From assembly GCF_013523125.1 (NCBI RefSeq), contig NZ_JAAMQJ010000007.1, positions 1 to 64,000 on the forward strand: 64,000 nt of DNA, written 5' to 3'. How positions within the stretch are numbered: the stretch's first letter is position 1; each line of letters begins with the position of its first letter. Under the pieces are notes generated by a model. The model was not told the origin of the DNA, did not search any database, and saw nothing but the letters and a program-made list of their open reading frames with translations. The position numbers were made by a program, and so were the translations under genes. The DNA is from Pseudomonas entomophila. Its GTDB lineage: Bacteria > Pseudomonadota > Gammaproteobacteria > Pseudomonadales > Pseudomonadaceae. This document shows positions 54,178 through 64,000 of this stretch, in pieces.

Positions 54178-54693
54178 TCAGCGATCGCCGAAGCGGCGCA
54201 GGGTCAATGGGTCACCGGCGTTGCACAGCACCTTGGCCAGCAGGCGCTCGAGGGTCTGCAGCTCGTCGCTCTCGAGCACCCCGACCAGGTCGTTCATCGC
54301 CGCCGCGCCGATCTCCGGCAGGCGATCGGCCAGGGCCTGGCCCTCCTCGGTCAGCTCCAGGCGCACCACGCGCCGGTCGCTCGGGCAGCGCTGCCGTCGG
54401 ACCAGACCCTTGTGCTCCAGGCGGTCGAGCATGCGCGTCATCGACCCGCTGTCCAGGCCCAGGTAACGGCACACTTCGGCGGGCGTATCGATCTGGTACT
54501 GGGTCACGATGATCAGCACCTTGAACTGCGCCGCCGTGACGCCGTGGGGCTCGAGGTGACCATCGAGGACACGGTCCTTGAGCAGCGCGGCACGGCCCAG
54601 CAGCAGGCCGATGGCACAATGCGAGAAGTTTTCGGGTGTGAAATGGGGCAAGAGGGCACCTGGCGGAGGCGGGAACGATCTACCGATCTGCAT
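54178..54693 (-). CDS. MarR-family regulator of the efflux operon
   Basis: 171 residues when started at the ATG at 54693; the ribosome site is weak, so the start is uncertain by up to about 15 residues. Winged-helix MarR features: VTAAQFKVLIIVTQYQIDTPAEVCRYLGLDSGSMTRMLDRLEHKGLVRRQRCPSDRRVVRLELTEEG. In E. coli MprA (EmrR) governs emrAB in the same gene order. A palindrome inside its promoter suggests autorepression, relieved by drug binding. Confidence 0.9.
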   Translation of the reverse strand: MQIGRSFPPPPGALLPHFTPENFSHCAIGLLLGRAALLKDRVLDGHLEPHGVTAAQFKVLIIVTQYQIDTPAEVCRYLGLDSGSMTRMLDRLEHKGLVRRQRCPSDRRVVRLELTEEGQALADRLPEIGAAAMNDLVGVLESDELQTLERLLAKVLCNAGDPLTLRRFGDR

Positions 54694-54774
54694 CGTGCTT
54701 GGGCGCGCCTGAGCATGAAGTCAATCGGCCTCATCGCCCATGGGTGTCAGAAACACGCTGAAATATGTGTGCAA

Positions 54775-54802
54775 ATATTACTGCTTAGGCAGTGAATGTC
54801 AA
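54775..54802 (-). promoter_or_regulatory. Sigma-70 promoter of the emr operon with an embedded MarR operator
   Basis: On the minus strand TTGACA (54797-54802) and TAATAT (54775-54780) are 16 bases apart. Between them is the palindrome ACTGC-CTAA-GCAGT (54780-54793). A repressor bound there would cover the spacer and the -10 element. Confidence 0.8.
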
Positions 54803-54964
54803 ACAGGTGATTAGTGTGCTATCTACCTGACGATGGACGGCGCTCGGCAGGGACAGCGGTGTACTCCTGCCCCCTAAAAAGAATTCAAATGAGAGCAATT
54901 CGCTGCGTTCCCGGTTCTCCCTGGCAATCCACCCCAGGTAGAATGCGCAAAACATGGAGCTCCG

Positions 54965-55975
54965 ATGACCCCTGACCGCCCGACCTGCAGCGAACAAGAC
55001 GCCATCACCGACGCGGCCGCGTACTGGTGCATGCGCCTGCATGCGCCCGACTGCAGCACGCTCGAACGTCAGACATTCACCCGCTGGCTCGAGGAAGACC
55101 CACGGCACGGCGTCGAGTACCGCGCCATGGAGCAGATCTGGCACACCACTGACCTGCTGCCGCGCACGCCCATCGTGCTGGAGCCTGATCCGGTCGAGCC
55201 CCGCCGACGCCTGGGTTCGACCTCGCTGCGCCGCCTGGCGACGGCAGCCATGATCGGCGTCCTGGGGCTGCCGCTGGCCGCCTGGATCGGCTGGGAGCAA
55301 GGCTGGGTGCCGAACAGCTACCAGCACCTGCAAAGCACCGACCAGGTCCGCAGCGTTCGCCTGAGCGACGGCAGCCAGGTGGAACTGAACCTGGACAGCG
55401 AGCTGCGCTTCTTCAACTTCAAGGATCAACGCCGGGTGGCGTTGGTCAAGGGCGAGGCGTTCTTCGAGGTCAGGCACGACAGTGCCCACCCGTTCATCGT
55501 GCGCGCCGGCAGCGGCCAGACGCGCGTGACCGGGACGCGCTTCAACGTCTGGAAATACCAGGACCAGGTCAGGGTGACGCTGGTCGAAGGTTCGGTGCTG
55601 GTCAGCAGCGACGGTGACACCGGCGGCTATCGCCTGGGCCCAGGCATGCAGGCGCACTACCAGACCGGCGACGTCGAGCCGCAGCTGAGCCAGACCGAAG
55701 ACAACGGCGACAGCCTGGCCTGGCGCAATGGGCGCCTGGTGCTCGACGACCTGACCCTGGCCGAGGCCCTGCCCTCGATCAACCGCTACCTGGCCAAGCC
55801 ACTGCGCCTGGCCGACCGCAACGTGGGGCAGATCCGCATCAGCGGTACCTACAGCACCCACGACGTCGAAGGCCTGGTGCGCACCCTGCCCAAGGTGCTG
55901 CCGGTCTACCTGACCCGCAGCCAGGACGGCAGCACCGTCCTCAACCGCATCTCCCCTGCCCCTTCACGCGGCTGA
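54965..55975 (+). CDS. FecR-family anti-sigma protein without an adjacent sigma factor
   Basis: 336 residues; TGGAG precedes the ATG. N-terminal DUF4880 helix domain (ITDAAAYWCMRLHAPDCSTLERQTFTRWLEEDPRHGVEYRAMEQIW), one membrane helix near residue 100, and the periplasmic FecR domain (VRLSDGSQVELNLDSELRF, KGEAFFEVRHDSAHPFIVRAGSGQTRVTGTRFNV). FecR proteins control an ECF sigma factor in response to a TonB-dependent receptor. Neither gene is next to it; upstream is the divergent MarR operon. A weakly Fur-like stretch (AATGAGAGCAATTCG) lies about 75 bases upstream. Confidence 0.9.
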   Translation: MTPDRPTCSEQDAITDAAAYWCMRLHAPDCSTLERQTFTRWLEEDPRHGVEYRAMEQIWHTTDLLPRTPIVLEPDPVEPRRRLGSTSLRRLATAAMIGVLGLPLAAWIGWEQGWVPNSYQHLQSTDQVRSVRLSDGSQVELNLDSELRFFNFKDQRRVALVKGEAFFEVRHDSAHPFIVRAGSGQTRVTGTRFNVWKYQDQVRVTLVEGSVLVSSDGDTGGYRLGPGMQAHYQTGDVEPQLSQTEDNGDSLAWRNGRLVLDDLTLAEALPSINRYLAKPLRLADRNVGQIRISGTYSTHDVEGLVRTLPKVLPVYLTRSQDGSTVLNRISPAPSRG

Positions 55976-55983
55976 CGACGCGC

Positions 55984-57303
55984 TCAGAGCACCATCGCCG
56001 CCAGCCAGCCGAAGGCCAGCAGCGGCACGTTGTAGTGGATGAAGGTCGGCACCACAGTGTCCCAGATATGGTGATGCTGCCCATCGACATTGAGCCCCGA
56101 GGTCGGGCCGAGGGTCGAGTCGGACGCCGGCGAGCCGGCATCGCCCAAGGCGCCGGCGGTGCCGACGATGCACACGGTGGCCAGCGGGTCGAAGCCCAGC
56201 TGCACGCACAGCGGCACGAAGATCGCCGCCAGGATCGGCACGGTGGAGAACGACGAGCCGATGCCCATGGTCACCAGCAACCCCACCAGCAGCATCAGCA
56301 AGGCGCCGACGCCTTTGCTGTGGCTGATCCATTCGGCGGCGCTGGTGACCAAGGCCTGGACGTCGCCAGTGGCCTTCATGACCTCGGCGAAGCCCGAGGC
56401 GGTGATCAGGATGAAACCGATCATGGCCATCATCTTCATGCCTTCGGTGAACAGGTCATCGGTGTCCTTCCAGCGCACGATCCCCGACAGCGAGAAGATC
56501 AAAAAGCCCGCCATGGCGCCGATGATCATCGAATCCAGCCAGAGCTGGACGACGAACGCCGCGACGATGGCGATGCCGGCCACCAGCAGGGTCATGGGGT
56601 TGTAGCGGACGGCGACCTGTTCGACCTGCTCGATGCGCGCCAGGTCGTACTCGCGCTTGCGTCGGTAGCTGACGAACACCGCCACCAGCAGCCCGACCAG
56701 CATGCCGGCCGCTGGCAGGGCCATGGCATGGGTGACGTTGATGCCGCTGACGTCGACCCCGGCGCGGCTGACGTTGGCCAGCAGGATCTGGTTGAGGAAG
56801 ATGTTGCCGAAGCCCACCGGCAGGAAGATGTACGGGGTGATCAGGCCGAAGGTCATCACGCAGGCGATCAGGCGCCGGTCGATCTTCAGCCGGGTGATCA
56901 CGTACAGCAGCGGCGGCACCAGCAGCGGGATGAAGGCGATGTGGATCGGCAACACGTTCTGCGAAGCGATGGCGACCATCAGCAGCAGGCCGATGAGCAA
57001 CCATTTGACCTTGCCCCCCTCGGCATGCCCCTGCAGGTCGATCATGCGCAGGGCACGGTCGGCCAGGGCATGAGCCAGCCCCGACTTGGCGATGGCCACG
57101 GCGAAGGCGCCGAGCAGCGCGTAGGACAGCGCCACGGTGGCACCGCCTCCGAGGCCGCCGTTGAAGGCCGCCAGCGTGCCTTCGATGCCCAGCCCACCGA
57201 CCAGGCCCCCGGTCAGCGCACCGACGATCAGCGCGATGACGACGTGCACGCGGGACAGGCTCAGCACCAGCATGACGCTGACCGCGGCAATGACTGCATT
57301 CAT
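55984..57303 (-). CDS. Na+/H+ antiporter-family membrane protein (YuiF-like)
   Basis: 439 residues with about 11 membrane helices. [72 protein letters not shown], and near the end [41 protein letters not shown] are typical of the Na_H_antiport_2 family, annotated as antiporters or as amino acid permeases. The actual substrate is not established by sequence. Convergent with fecR: only 8 bases separate the stops. Confidence 0.86.
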   Translation of the reverse strand: MNAVIAAVSVMLVLSLSRVHVVIALIVGALTGGLVGGLGIEGTLAAFNGGLGGGATVALSYALLGAFAVAIAKSGLAHALADRALRMIDLQGHAEGGKVKWLLIGLLLMVAIASQNVLPIHIAFIPLLVPPLLYVITRLKIDRRLIACVMTFGLITPYIFLPVGFGNIFLNQILLANVSRAGVDVSGINVTHAMALPAAGMLVGLLVAVFVSYRRKREYDLARIEQVEQVAVRYNPMTLLVAGIAIVAAFVVQLWLDSMIIGAMAGFLIFSLSGIVRWKDTDDLFTEGMKMMAMIGFILITASGFAEVMKATGDVQALVTSAAEWISHSKGVGALLMLLVGLLVTMGIGSSFSTVPILAAIFVPLCVQLGFDPLATVCIVGTAGALGDAGSPASDSTLGPTSGLNVDGQHHHIWDTVVPTFIHYNVPLLAFGWLAAMVL

Positions 57304-57554
57304 GAACGGATCTACCTCTTGCGACGAATGAAAAGCGACGAGTTTGCCTGTACCTGGACGTTCGCGGACGGCTGAACGTTAGCGCCGAGGAACCGTGACA
57401 CCGCACAGCGACCAGGAAAGCGCCGACAGGCTGCGAACGGTCCGGCCAGGCGCGGGGGCAGCCCCGGGCTACCACGCCAAGGCCCAGGAACGGGTTTCAC
57501 GAAGGGCGCACACTCTGAAGCAGGGCACCCTGGATGTCAAAGTCATGACGGCCA

Positions 57555-57580
57555 TCAAGATTGTCTGCGCGCGGCCGATA
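57555..57580 (+). promoter_or_regulatory. Sigma-28 (FliA) promoter of the chemoreceptor gene
   Basis: TCAAGATT, 11 bases, then GCCGATA: this fits the flagellar sigma factor consensus (TMAAGTTT-N11-GCCGATAA) at nearly every position. It lies about 40 bases before the chemoreceptor ATG, a natural distance, and puts the gene in the flagellar/chemotaxis regulon. Confidence 0.85.
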
Positions 57581-57621
57581 CGCCGTCATGCCGATTTGAA
57601 ACTCACCAAGGGGCTTGCTTC

Positions 57622-59769
57622 ATGCCACTGCGTCAACTGTCCATCCAATGGAAGATCACCCTGCTGGCCGGGCTATGCCTGGCGGCCATCGTCACGCTGC
57701 TGGTCGGCCTGTCTCTCTACCGCATGGCTCACACCAGCGACCTGGTCAAGGCCAGCAGCACGCAGATGCTGACCCAGGCGGCCCAGGAGCGCATCGAGGC
57801 CCAGGGCACGGTGCAGGCCCAGAACATCCGCCGTCAGTTCACCGAGGCGTACCATTACGGCGCAGGCTATGCGCGGCAGGTGCTGTTCCTGCGCGAGCAG
57901 GCCAGCAAGCGCGGCGTCGATGCCCGCGAGCTGCGTCAGGAACTGGCCGCGCTCGTGCAGAACGCGCTGCGTGGCAAACCCGAGTTGCTGGGCCTGTCAC
58001 TGGTGTTCCAGCCGGACGGGCTGGACAACCAGGATGCACGGTTCGTCGACCAGGCCGCCCTGGGCAGCAACCCCCAGGGGCGCTTCGCGCTGTACTGGTC
58101 GCAACCGCGCGCCGGTCAGCTGACTGCCACCACCCTGCCGGAAAGCGACATGACCGACACCCGCGTCGGCCCCAGCGGCGAGCCGGCCAACACCTGGTGG
58201 GCCTGCCCGAATCGCACGCGCGAGGTGTGCGTGAGCGAGCCTTATTTCTATGAAGTCGAAGGCCAGCAGGTGCTGATGACCAGCATCGTGTTCCCGCTAC
58301 TGGTCGCCGACCGGGTGCTGGGTACCCTGTCGGTGGACATCAACCTGAACAGCCTGCAAGCGCTCAGCGAGGAGGCCAGCCGTGGCCTGTACGAAGGCCG
58401 CACTCGGGTCGGCATCCTCAGCCCGGGCGGTCTGCTGGCCGGCTACAGCGGCGATGCCAGCAAGCTGGCCACGCGCTTCGACCAGGTGGACACCGCCCAG
58501 GGCGCCGAGCTGACCCGCCTGTTGGGTGAAGGCAAGCCTCTGGGCCTGCTGCAGAACACCGATCACCTGAAAGTGCTGGCGACCTTCGCGCCGATCCCCG
58601 GCGGCAAACGCTGGGGCGTGATGCTGGACGCGCCCAAGCAGGTGCTCACCGAACCGGCCGACGCCCTGGAGCAGGAACTCGACCAGCTGAACACCCAGGG
58701 CACCTGGCTGGAACTGGCCCTGGGCATCGGCGCAGCTTTGCTGGGCCTGCTGTTGGTCTGGCTGCTGGCACGCGGCGTGACCCGGCCGATCCTCGGCGTG
58801 GCAGCGATGCTCAAGGACATCGCCAGCGGCGAAGGCGACCTCACCCGTCGTCTGCAATACGCCAAGCAGGACGAGCTGGGCCAACTGGCCGGCTGGTTCA
58901 ACCGCTTCCTGGACAAGTTGCAGCCGATCGTGGCCGAGGTGAAGCAGTCGGTGACTGCCGCGCGTGGCAACGCCGAGCAGTCGGCGGCCATCGCCAGCCA
59001 GACCAGCGCCGGCATGGAACAGCAGTTCCGCCAGGTCGATCAGGCCGCCACCGCGTCGCAGGAAATGAGCGCCACCGCCCAGGACGTTGCCCGCAGCGCC
59101 GCCCAGGCGGCGCAGGCGGCCCGTGAAGCGGACCAGGCGACCCGTGAAGGCCTGGCGGTGATCGACCGCACCACTACCGGCATCGATGCCCTGGCCCACG
59201 AGATGAACAGCGCCATGGATCAGGTCGGTGGCCTGGCCCGCAACAGCGAGCAGATCGGCAGCGTGCTGGAGGTGATCCGTTCGATCGCCGAGCAGACCAA
59301 TCTGTTGGCCCTCAACGCCGCGATCGAGGCGGCCCGCGCCGGTGAAGCCGGCCGCGGGTTCGCCGTGGTCGCCGACGAAGTGCGCAACCTGGCGCGGCGT
59401 ACCCAGGAGTCGGTGGAAGAGACCCGGCAGGTCATCGAAGCCTTGCAGGCGGGCACTCACGAGGTGGTGTCGGCCATGGAAGGCAGCCACCGCCAGGCGC
59501 AGGACAGTGTCGAGCAGGTGAACCATGCCGTGAGCGCCTTGCAGCGTATCGGCGAGGCGGTCAGCGTGATCAGCGACATGAACCTGCAGATCGCCAGCGC
59601 GGCCGAGGAACAGAGCGCAGTGGCCGAGGAGATCAACCACAACATCGCCACCATTCGCGACGTGACCGAATCGCTGTCCGAACAGGCCGGTGAAGCGGCG
59701 AGGGTCAGCCAGTCGCTCAATGGGCTGGCCAACCAGCAGCAGGGGTTGATGGATCAGTTCAGGGTCTAG
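57622..59769 (+). CDS. Methyl-accepting chemotaxis protein with periplasmic dCache-type sensor
   Basis: 715 residues; AAGGGG precedes the ATG. Layout: cytoplasmic N-terminus, TM1 (residues about 12-34), a long periplasmic region of about 330 residues likely of dCache type ([37 protein letters not shown]), TM2 ([21 protein letters not shown]), HAMP, then the signalling domain with tip [35 protein letters not shown]. No C-terminal pentapeptide. The ligand is unknown; an attractant such as an amino or organic acid is common in this group. Sigma-28 promoter upstream. Confidence 0.93.
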   Translation: MPLRQLSIQWKITLLAGLCLAAIVTLLVGLSLYRMAHTSDLVKASSTQMLTQAAQERIEAQGTVQAQNIRRQFTEAYHYGAGYARQVLFLREQASKRGVDARELRQELAALVQNALRGKPELLGLSLVFQPDGLDNQDARFVDQAALGSNPQGRFALYWSQPRAGQLTATTLPESDMTDTRVGPSGEPANTWWACPNRTREVCVSEPYFYEVEGQQVLMTSIVFPLLVADRVLGTLSVDINLNSLQALSEEASRGLYEGRTRVGILSPGGLLAGYSGDASKLATRFDQVDTAQGAELTRLLGEGKPLGLLQNTDHLKVLATFAPIPGGKRWGVMLDAPKQVLTEPADALEQELDQLNTQGTWLELALGIGAALLGLLLVWLLARGVTRPILGVAAMLKDIASGEGDLTRRLQYAKQDELGQLAGWFNRFLDKLQPIVAEVKQSVTAARGNAEQSAAIASQTSAGMEQQFRQVDQAATASQEMSATAQDVARSAAQAAQAAREADQATREGLAVIDRTTTGIDALAHEMNSAMDQVGGLARNSEQIGSVLEVIRSIAEQTNLLALNAAIEAARAGEAGRGFAVVADEVRNLARRTQESVEETRQVIEALQAGTHEVVSAMEGSHRQAQDSVEQVNHAVSALQRIGEAVSVISDMNLQIASAAEEQSAVAEEINHNIATIRDVTESLSEQAGEAARVSQSLNGLANQQQGLMDQFRV

Positions 59770-59805
59770 GGCGCAGAGTGGTTGATTTTATAGGCCCAGC
59801 GGGCC

Positions 59806-60050
59806 GGGCCTTTCAACGTCTTTACCTAACACGATGTGGACCGCATTGCTGATCTGGCAGAGCGGTTCACGCCTTATGTGGGCTTGCCCGCGATGCAGGC
59901 GGTGATGGGCCGGACGCTATCGCGGGCAAGCCCCACAGGTTACGTGCGCAGCCATGCCTACATGGCAGATTGCAGCGATCTGGGTGGGAGCTGGCTTGCC
60001 AGCGACAGGGTCCTGTCAGGCGCCGCCTGCATCGCGGGCAAGCCCCCACA
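59806..60050. repeat. Composite repeat unit, copy 1 (leader plus two REP pairs)
   Basis: Leader GGCCTTTCAACGTCTTTACC..., CTGGCAGAGCGGTTCA at 59854-59869, a REP pair type B, then a spacer (CAGCCATGCCTACATGGCAG) and a second REP pair. The same order is found at 63664-63919 in the same orientation. The whole gap between the chemoreceptor and beta-propeller genes is made of this unit. Confidence 0.85.
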
Positions 60051-60088
60051 GGGGGGGCTTTTCTGTAATGCCCGGGCGGCGATAGGGA

Positions 60089-60988
60089 TCACGCCCCTGG
60101 CTTGCCTTCGGCCACCGCCGTTGCGTCACGCTGCTCGGTCGGCGGGGTCAGGTGCAGGATACGGTCACGCCCGCCTTCGGCCAGCAGGTAACCGCCCTCG
60201 CCGTCCGGCACGATCGCCTGGGGCGCCTTGAGGAACGTCAGCACCGTGTGCTGGTGCCCCTGCGGGTCGATGCGCAGCAAGCGGGCGCGGTGGGTGGAGT
60301 CTTCGCTGATCCACAGTCCACGCCGATCGCACATCAGGAACGTCGGGTTGCGCAACCCGGCGACCACCACCGGGTCGCGCTCGTCCGGGGTCAAGGCACG
60401 GACCTGGCCAGCGGCCTTTTCGGTGTAGAGCAAACGGCCATCGCCACACTGCGTCAGGCCTTCGCCTTCGGTCAGTCCCGAGCGCAATACGTCGAGGGCA
60501 CCCGTGCGCCAGTCGTAGCGCATCAGGCGGCCTTCGGCCTTGCGGTCCTCGATTGCATACAGGTGCTGGGCATCGCTCCATAAACCCTGCACGTTCTCGC
60601 CGTCGAACAGGTGGGTGATCTGCCCATCACGCGACAGACTGACCGGTGCCTTGCCACCTTCCTGGCTGAACACCCAGCCGCCTTGTGCAGCGATCATGCC
60701 GTCGGGCTTGGACAGGCCCTTGACCATCACTTCCCGCTCACCGTCGGGCGTGATGCGCAGGATGCTGCCCTGCCCATCCTTGAGCTCACGGCTGACCAGC
60801 AGGCTGCCGTCGGCCAGCGGTACCAGCGACGCGGCCTTGTCGACCGACTGGTGCACCACTTCCACGCTCCAGCCCTTGGCGGCCTGGACCGGGTAGAAAC
60901 TTTGCCAGGCGAAGAAACCCAGCGCACTGACCACCACGCCGGCGGACACCAGCATGACGCCTTTGACACATCGCGTACGAACGCCCAC
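60089..60988 (-). CDS. SMP-30/NHL-like beta-propeller, membrane-anchored, GTG start
   Basis: 299 residues from GTG at 60988 with AGGA upstream. One N-terminal membrane helix (GVMLVSAGVVVSALGFFAWQSF) acts as an anchor or signal. Repeats such as SLVPLADGSLLVSRELKDGQGSILRITPDGER, LTQCGDGRLLYTEKAAGQVRALTPDER and AIVPDGEGGYLLAEGGRDRILHLTP form about six blades of the SMP-30/gluconolactonase or NHL propeller type. Function unknown. Its stop is 38 bases from the composite repeat. Confidence 0.8.
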   Translation of the reverse strand: MGVRTRCVKGVMLVSAGVVVSALGFFAWQSFYPVQAAKGWSVEVVHQSVDKAASLVPLADGSLLVSRELKDGQGSILRITPDGEREVMVKGLSKPDGMIAAQGGWVFSQEGGKAPVSLSRDGQITHLFDGENVQGLWSDAQHLYAIEDRKAEGRLMRYDWRTGALDVLRSGLTEGEGLTQCGDGRLLYTEKAAGQVRALTPDERDPVVVAGLRNPTFLMCDRRGLWISEDSTHRARLLRIDPQGHQHTVLTFLKAPQAIVPDGEGGYLLAEGGRDRILHLTPPTEQRDATAVAEGKPGA

Positions 60989-61061
60989 TCACCCTTCCTC
61001 ATGTGTCGATGGTGGGGGCATGCTAGCAAGGGGATGTGAAAATTGTGTTGGGGTGGGGGAA

Positions 61062-61117
61062 GTGGCAAGTGGCAAGTGGCAAGCGGCAAGCGGCAAGCGG
61101 CAAGCGGCAAGCGGCAA
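61062..61117. repeat. Heptanucleotide tandem array, 3 x GTGGCAA + 5 x GCGGCAA
   Basis: Eight units in one register, changing from GTGGCAA to GCGGCAA. It lies upstream of the beta-propeller gene, so it is not tied to a stop codon. Two further units (CTTGCAG twice) lie at 61346-61359. Confidence 0.92.
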
Positions 61118-61174
61118 GCTGGGACGGTGTTGCGTTGGGCATGGTGCATGGGGCGAGGCAGGATTGACTGATCT

Positions 61175-61292
61175 TGCGGGCCTTTCAGGCCCGATCGCGG
61201 CGCAGGGGCCGCTCAGTCGCGCTGGTCTGACAGCTTAGCGATGCGATCCAACGTGTGGGGCCCCTGTGCCGCGATCGGGCCTACAGGACTCG
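61175..61292. repeat. REP pair, type A (inverted)
   Basis: GGGCCTTTCAGGCCCGATCG on the left and CCCTGTGCCGCGATCGGGCC on the right. Together with the heptamer array it fills most of the 493-base gap between the beta-propeller gene and the small gene at 61482; no gene is supported in the gap. Confidence 0.8.
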
Positions 61293-61481
61293 TAAGATCA
61301 GCCACGCCACTCCTGCACCTGATACCTGACGCACCGCTATGACCACTTGCAGCTTGCAGCTAGCCACTTAAACCTTTTCCTACAACCTCTTGGGAATCCA
61401 CAACGTTGCCATGCCCCCCCTGCCTGCCCATGATCAGGCCCTGGCCCGGCTCGGGCGTACCGTCTGTGAGAACCTGCCCTC

Positions 61482-61823
61482 ATGCCTACCCACGACCCCG
61501 CCCTTCAAGCCCTGCGCACTGCCCTGCGCGCCTTGGCCGATCATGACCTGCACAACCCGGACGACGATCCTCATCTGAGTGGCGTGCTGTTCTTCTGCGC
61601 GACGGACGAGCACAGTCGACAACTGATCGAACAGGTCGAGCTGCTGGCCTACGACGCCCTGATCGACCCCACGGGGCAGCCGCTTCATGCACGTGTGCAG
61701 GCAGTATCGGAAGAGGAAGGCTTGCACGCCTCGGTCGGTCCGTGCAGCGTCGAGAACGAAACGGTGATCAGGATCGCCCTGGCCGGCAAGGGCGTGGTGA
61801 CGATCAAGGCGGCGCGGTCATGA
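61482..61823 (+). CDS. Small hypothetical protein
   Basis: 113 residues. LQALRTALRALADHDLHNPDDDPHLSGVLFFCATDEHSRQLIEQVELLAYDALIDPTGQPLHARVQAVSEEEG and a hydrophobic end (NETVIRIALAGKGVVTIK) suggest a compact alpha/beta protein. No signal peptide or known domain. The ribosome site is weak. Convergent with pgm; a perfect hairpin separates them. Confidence 0.7.
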   Translation: MPTHDPALQALRTALRALADHDLHNPDDDPHLSGVLFFCATDEHSRQLIEQVELLAYDALIDPTGQPLHARVQAVSEEEGLHASVGPCSVENETVIRIALAGKGVVTIKAARS

Positions 61824-61857
61824 CGCCCGGCCGCCTGGTCGAATACCGGTCGGTGGT

Positions 61858-61885
61858 GCGGGCCGCTTCGAGCGAAGCGGCCCGC
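61858..61885. terminator. Perfect 13-bp hairpin between convergent genes
   Basis: GCGGGCCGCTTCG and its exact complement, two bases apart. No T-run follows. Its position between the stops of the small gene and pgm suggests a bidirectional terminator. Confidence 0.7.
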
Positions 61886-61893
61886 TGGCCCCA

Positions 61894-63531
<1,638 letters not shown>

Positions 63532-63663
63532 GAAAACCTCGTGTTCTGGAGTGTGGGGGTTGGAACACGCAGTGTACTGAGAGTTCTCGGGCGCGGCGAG
63601 GTGATGTGGGGTATGGGCTTGGCGTGTGCAGCGCGGGCCATGGCTTGGACCCGCCTTGCAGGT

Positions 63664-63919
63664 CAGGCCTTTCAAGGTTTTCACCTGACACGATGTAGAC
63701 CACCTTGCTGATCTGGCAGAGCGGTTCGCCTCTGTGTGGGAGCGGGCTTGCCCGCGATGCAGGCGGTGATTGGTCGGACGCCATCGCGGGCAAGCCCGCT
63801 CCCACAAGCTGCTTGCGCGGCCATGGCTACACCGACGGCTGCAGAGGTCTGGGTGGGAGCTGGCTTGCCAGCGATAGCGTCCGGTCAGGCGCCGCCTGCA
63901 TCGCAGGTAAGCCCACACA
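63664..63919. repeat. Composite repeat unit, copy 2 (leader plus two REP pairs)
   Basis: Leader GGCCTTTCAAGGTTTTCACC..., CTGGCAGAGCGGTTC at 63713-63727, REP pair type B with full GTGGGAGCGGGCTTGCCCGC arms, spacer with CGGCCATGGCTAC, and a second REP pair ending near 63919. Same orientation and order as copy 1. The remaining bases of the window, about 63532-63663 and 63920-64000, show no gene. Confidence 0.85.
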
Positions 63920-64000
63920 TCAGCCCATAGGGTCGGGCATGTACCGAGTAGAAAAAAGACAGTTGCTCCCACAGGAGGATGAGCGTGCCTGTACCATGTC

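Overview
The window reads as a chromosomal segment of a high-GC gamma-proteobacterium of the genus Pseudomonas, most likely the P. putida group. The evidence is the gene repertoire (DUF2388 and FecR-type proteins, InaA-type LPS kinase, MHS transporter, a lexA2-type repressor with its GTAC-N4-GTGC box), dense inverted REP pairs, and Pseudomonas-like codon use. About 54 protein genes are supported. I saw no rRNA, tRNA or CRISPR array. Many long open frames opposite real genes are GC-driven shadows and were left out.

Layout. 0-1.5 kb: broken type VI secretion remnant, a vgrG 5' part with a frameshift, cut off by an IS30-type transposase that runs off the left edge, followed by an AT-rich spacer. 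1.5-5.4 kb: three-gene membrane sugar-acid dehydrogenase operon (Tat small subunit, FAD large subunit, triheme cytochrome c) with its own terminator. 6-10.1 kb: small exported proteins and a YVTN beta-propeller. 10.3-13.2 kb: orphan ParA ATPase and a GH15 glucoamylase-type enzyme. 13.4-22 kb: Gfo/Idh oxidoreductase, lipoprotein, MHS transporter, InaA kinase, ProC-like reductase, AlkB (apparently with a CTG start), a membrane protein, PepSY and DUF2945 proteins. 22.1-24.6 kb: carboxynorspermidine decarboxylase and dehydrogenase operon ending in a strong terminator. 25-26 kb: lipoprotein esterase.

26.2-30.4 kb is a compact sulfide/persulfide island: persulfide dioxygenase-like MBL protein, type II sulfide:quinone oxidoreductase and a TauE/SafE exporter on the minus strand, divergent from a 1-Cys peroxiredoxin and an ArsR repressor with an unusual cysteine pair. 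30.5-40.8 kb: PoxB-type ThDP enzyme, MetF-like protein with a Cys-rich tail, a divergent stand-alone TreS-like GH13 enzyme, PpnN nucleosidase, and a Tat-exported Gfo/Idh plus alpha/beta hydrolase operon. 41-51 kb: flavin reductase, frameshifted ABC-F ATPase, MocR-type regulator, lexA2 without imuAB-dnaE2 next to it, HAD phosphatase, HisN, LysE exporter, two GNATs and an aldo/keto reductase. 51.4-54.7 kb: MarR-EmrA-EmrB efflux operon with a visible promoter and operator. 55-60 kb: orphan FecR, Na+/H+ antiporter-family protein, and a chemoreceptor behind a near-perfect sigma-28 promoter. 60-63.5 kb: beta-propeller, small hypothetical protein and phosphoglucomutase.

Repeats are prominent. There are two REP types in inverted pairs, heptanucleotide arrays (unit G-N-N-R-C-A-A) that twice begin exactly at a TGA stop codon, and a roughly 250-bp composite non-coding unit present as direct copies at 59.8 and 63.7 kb, flanking a 3.6-kb gene block.
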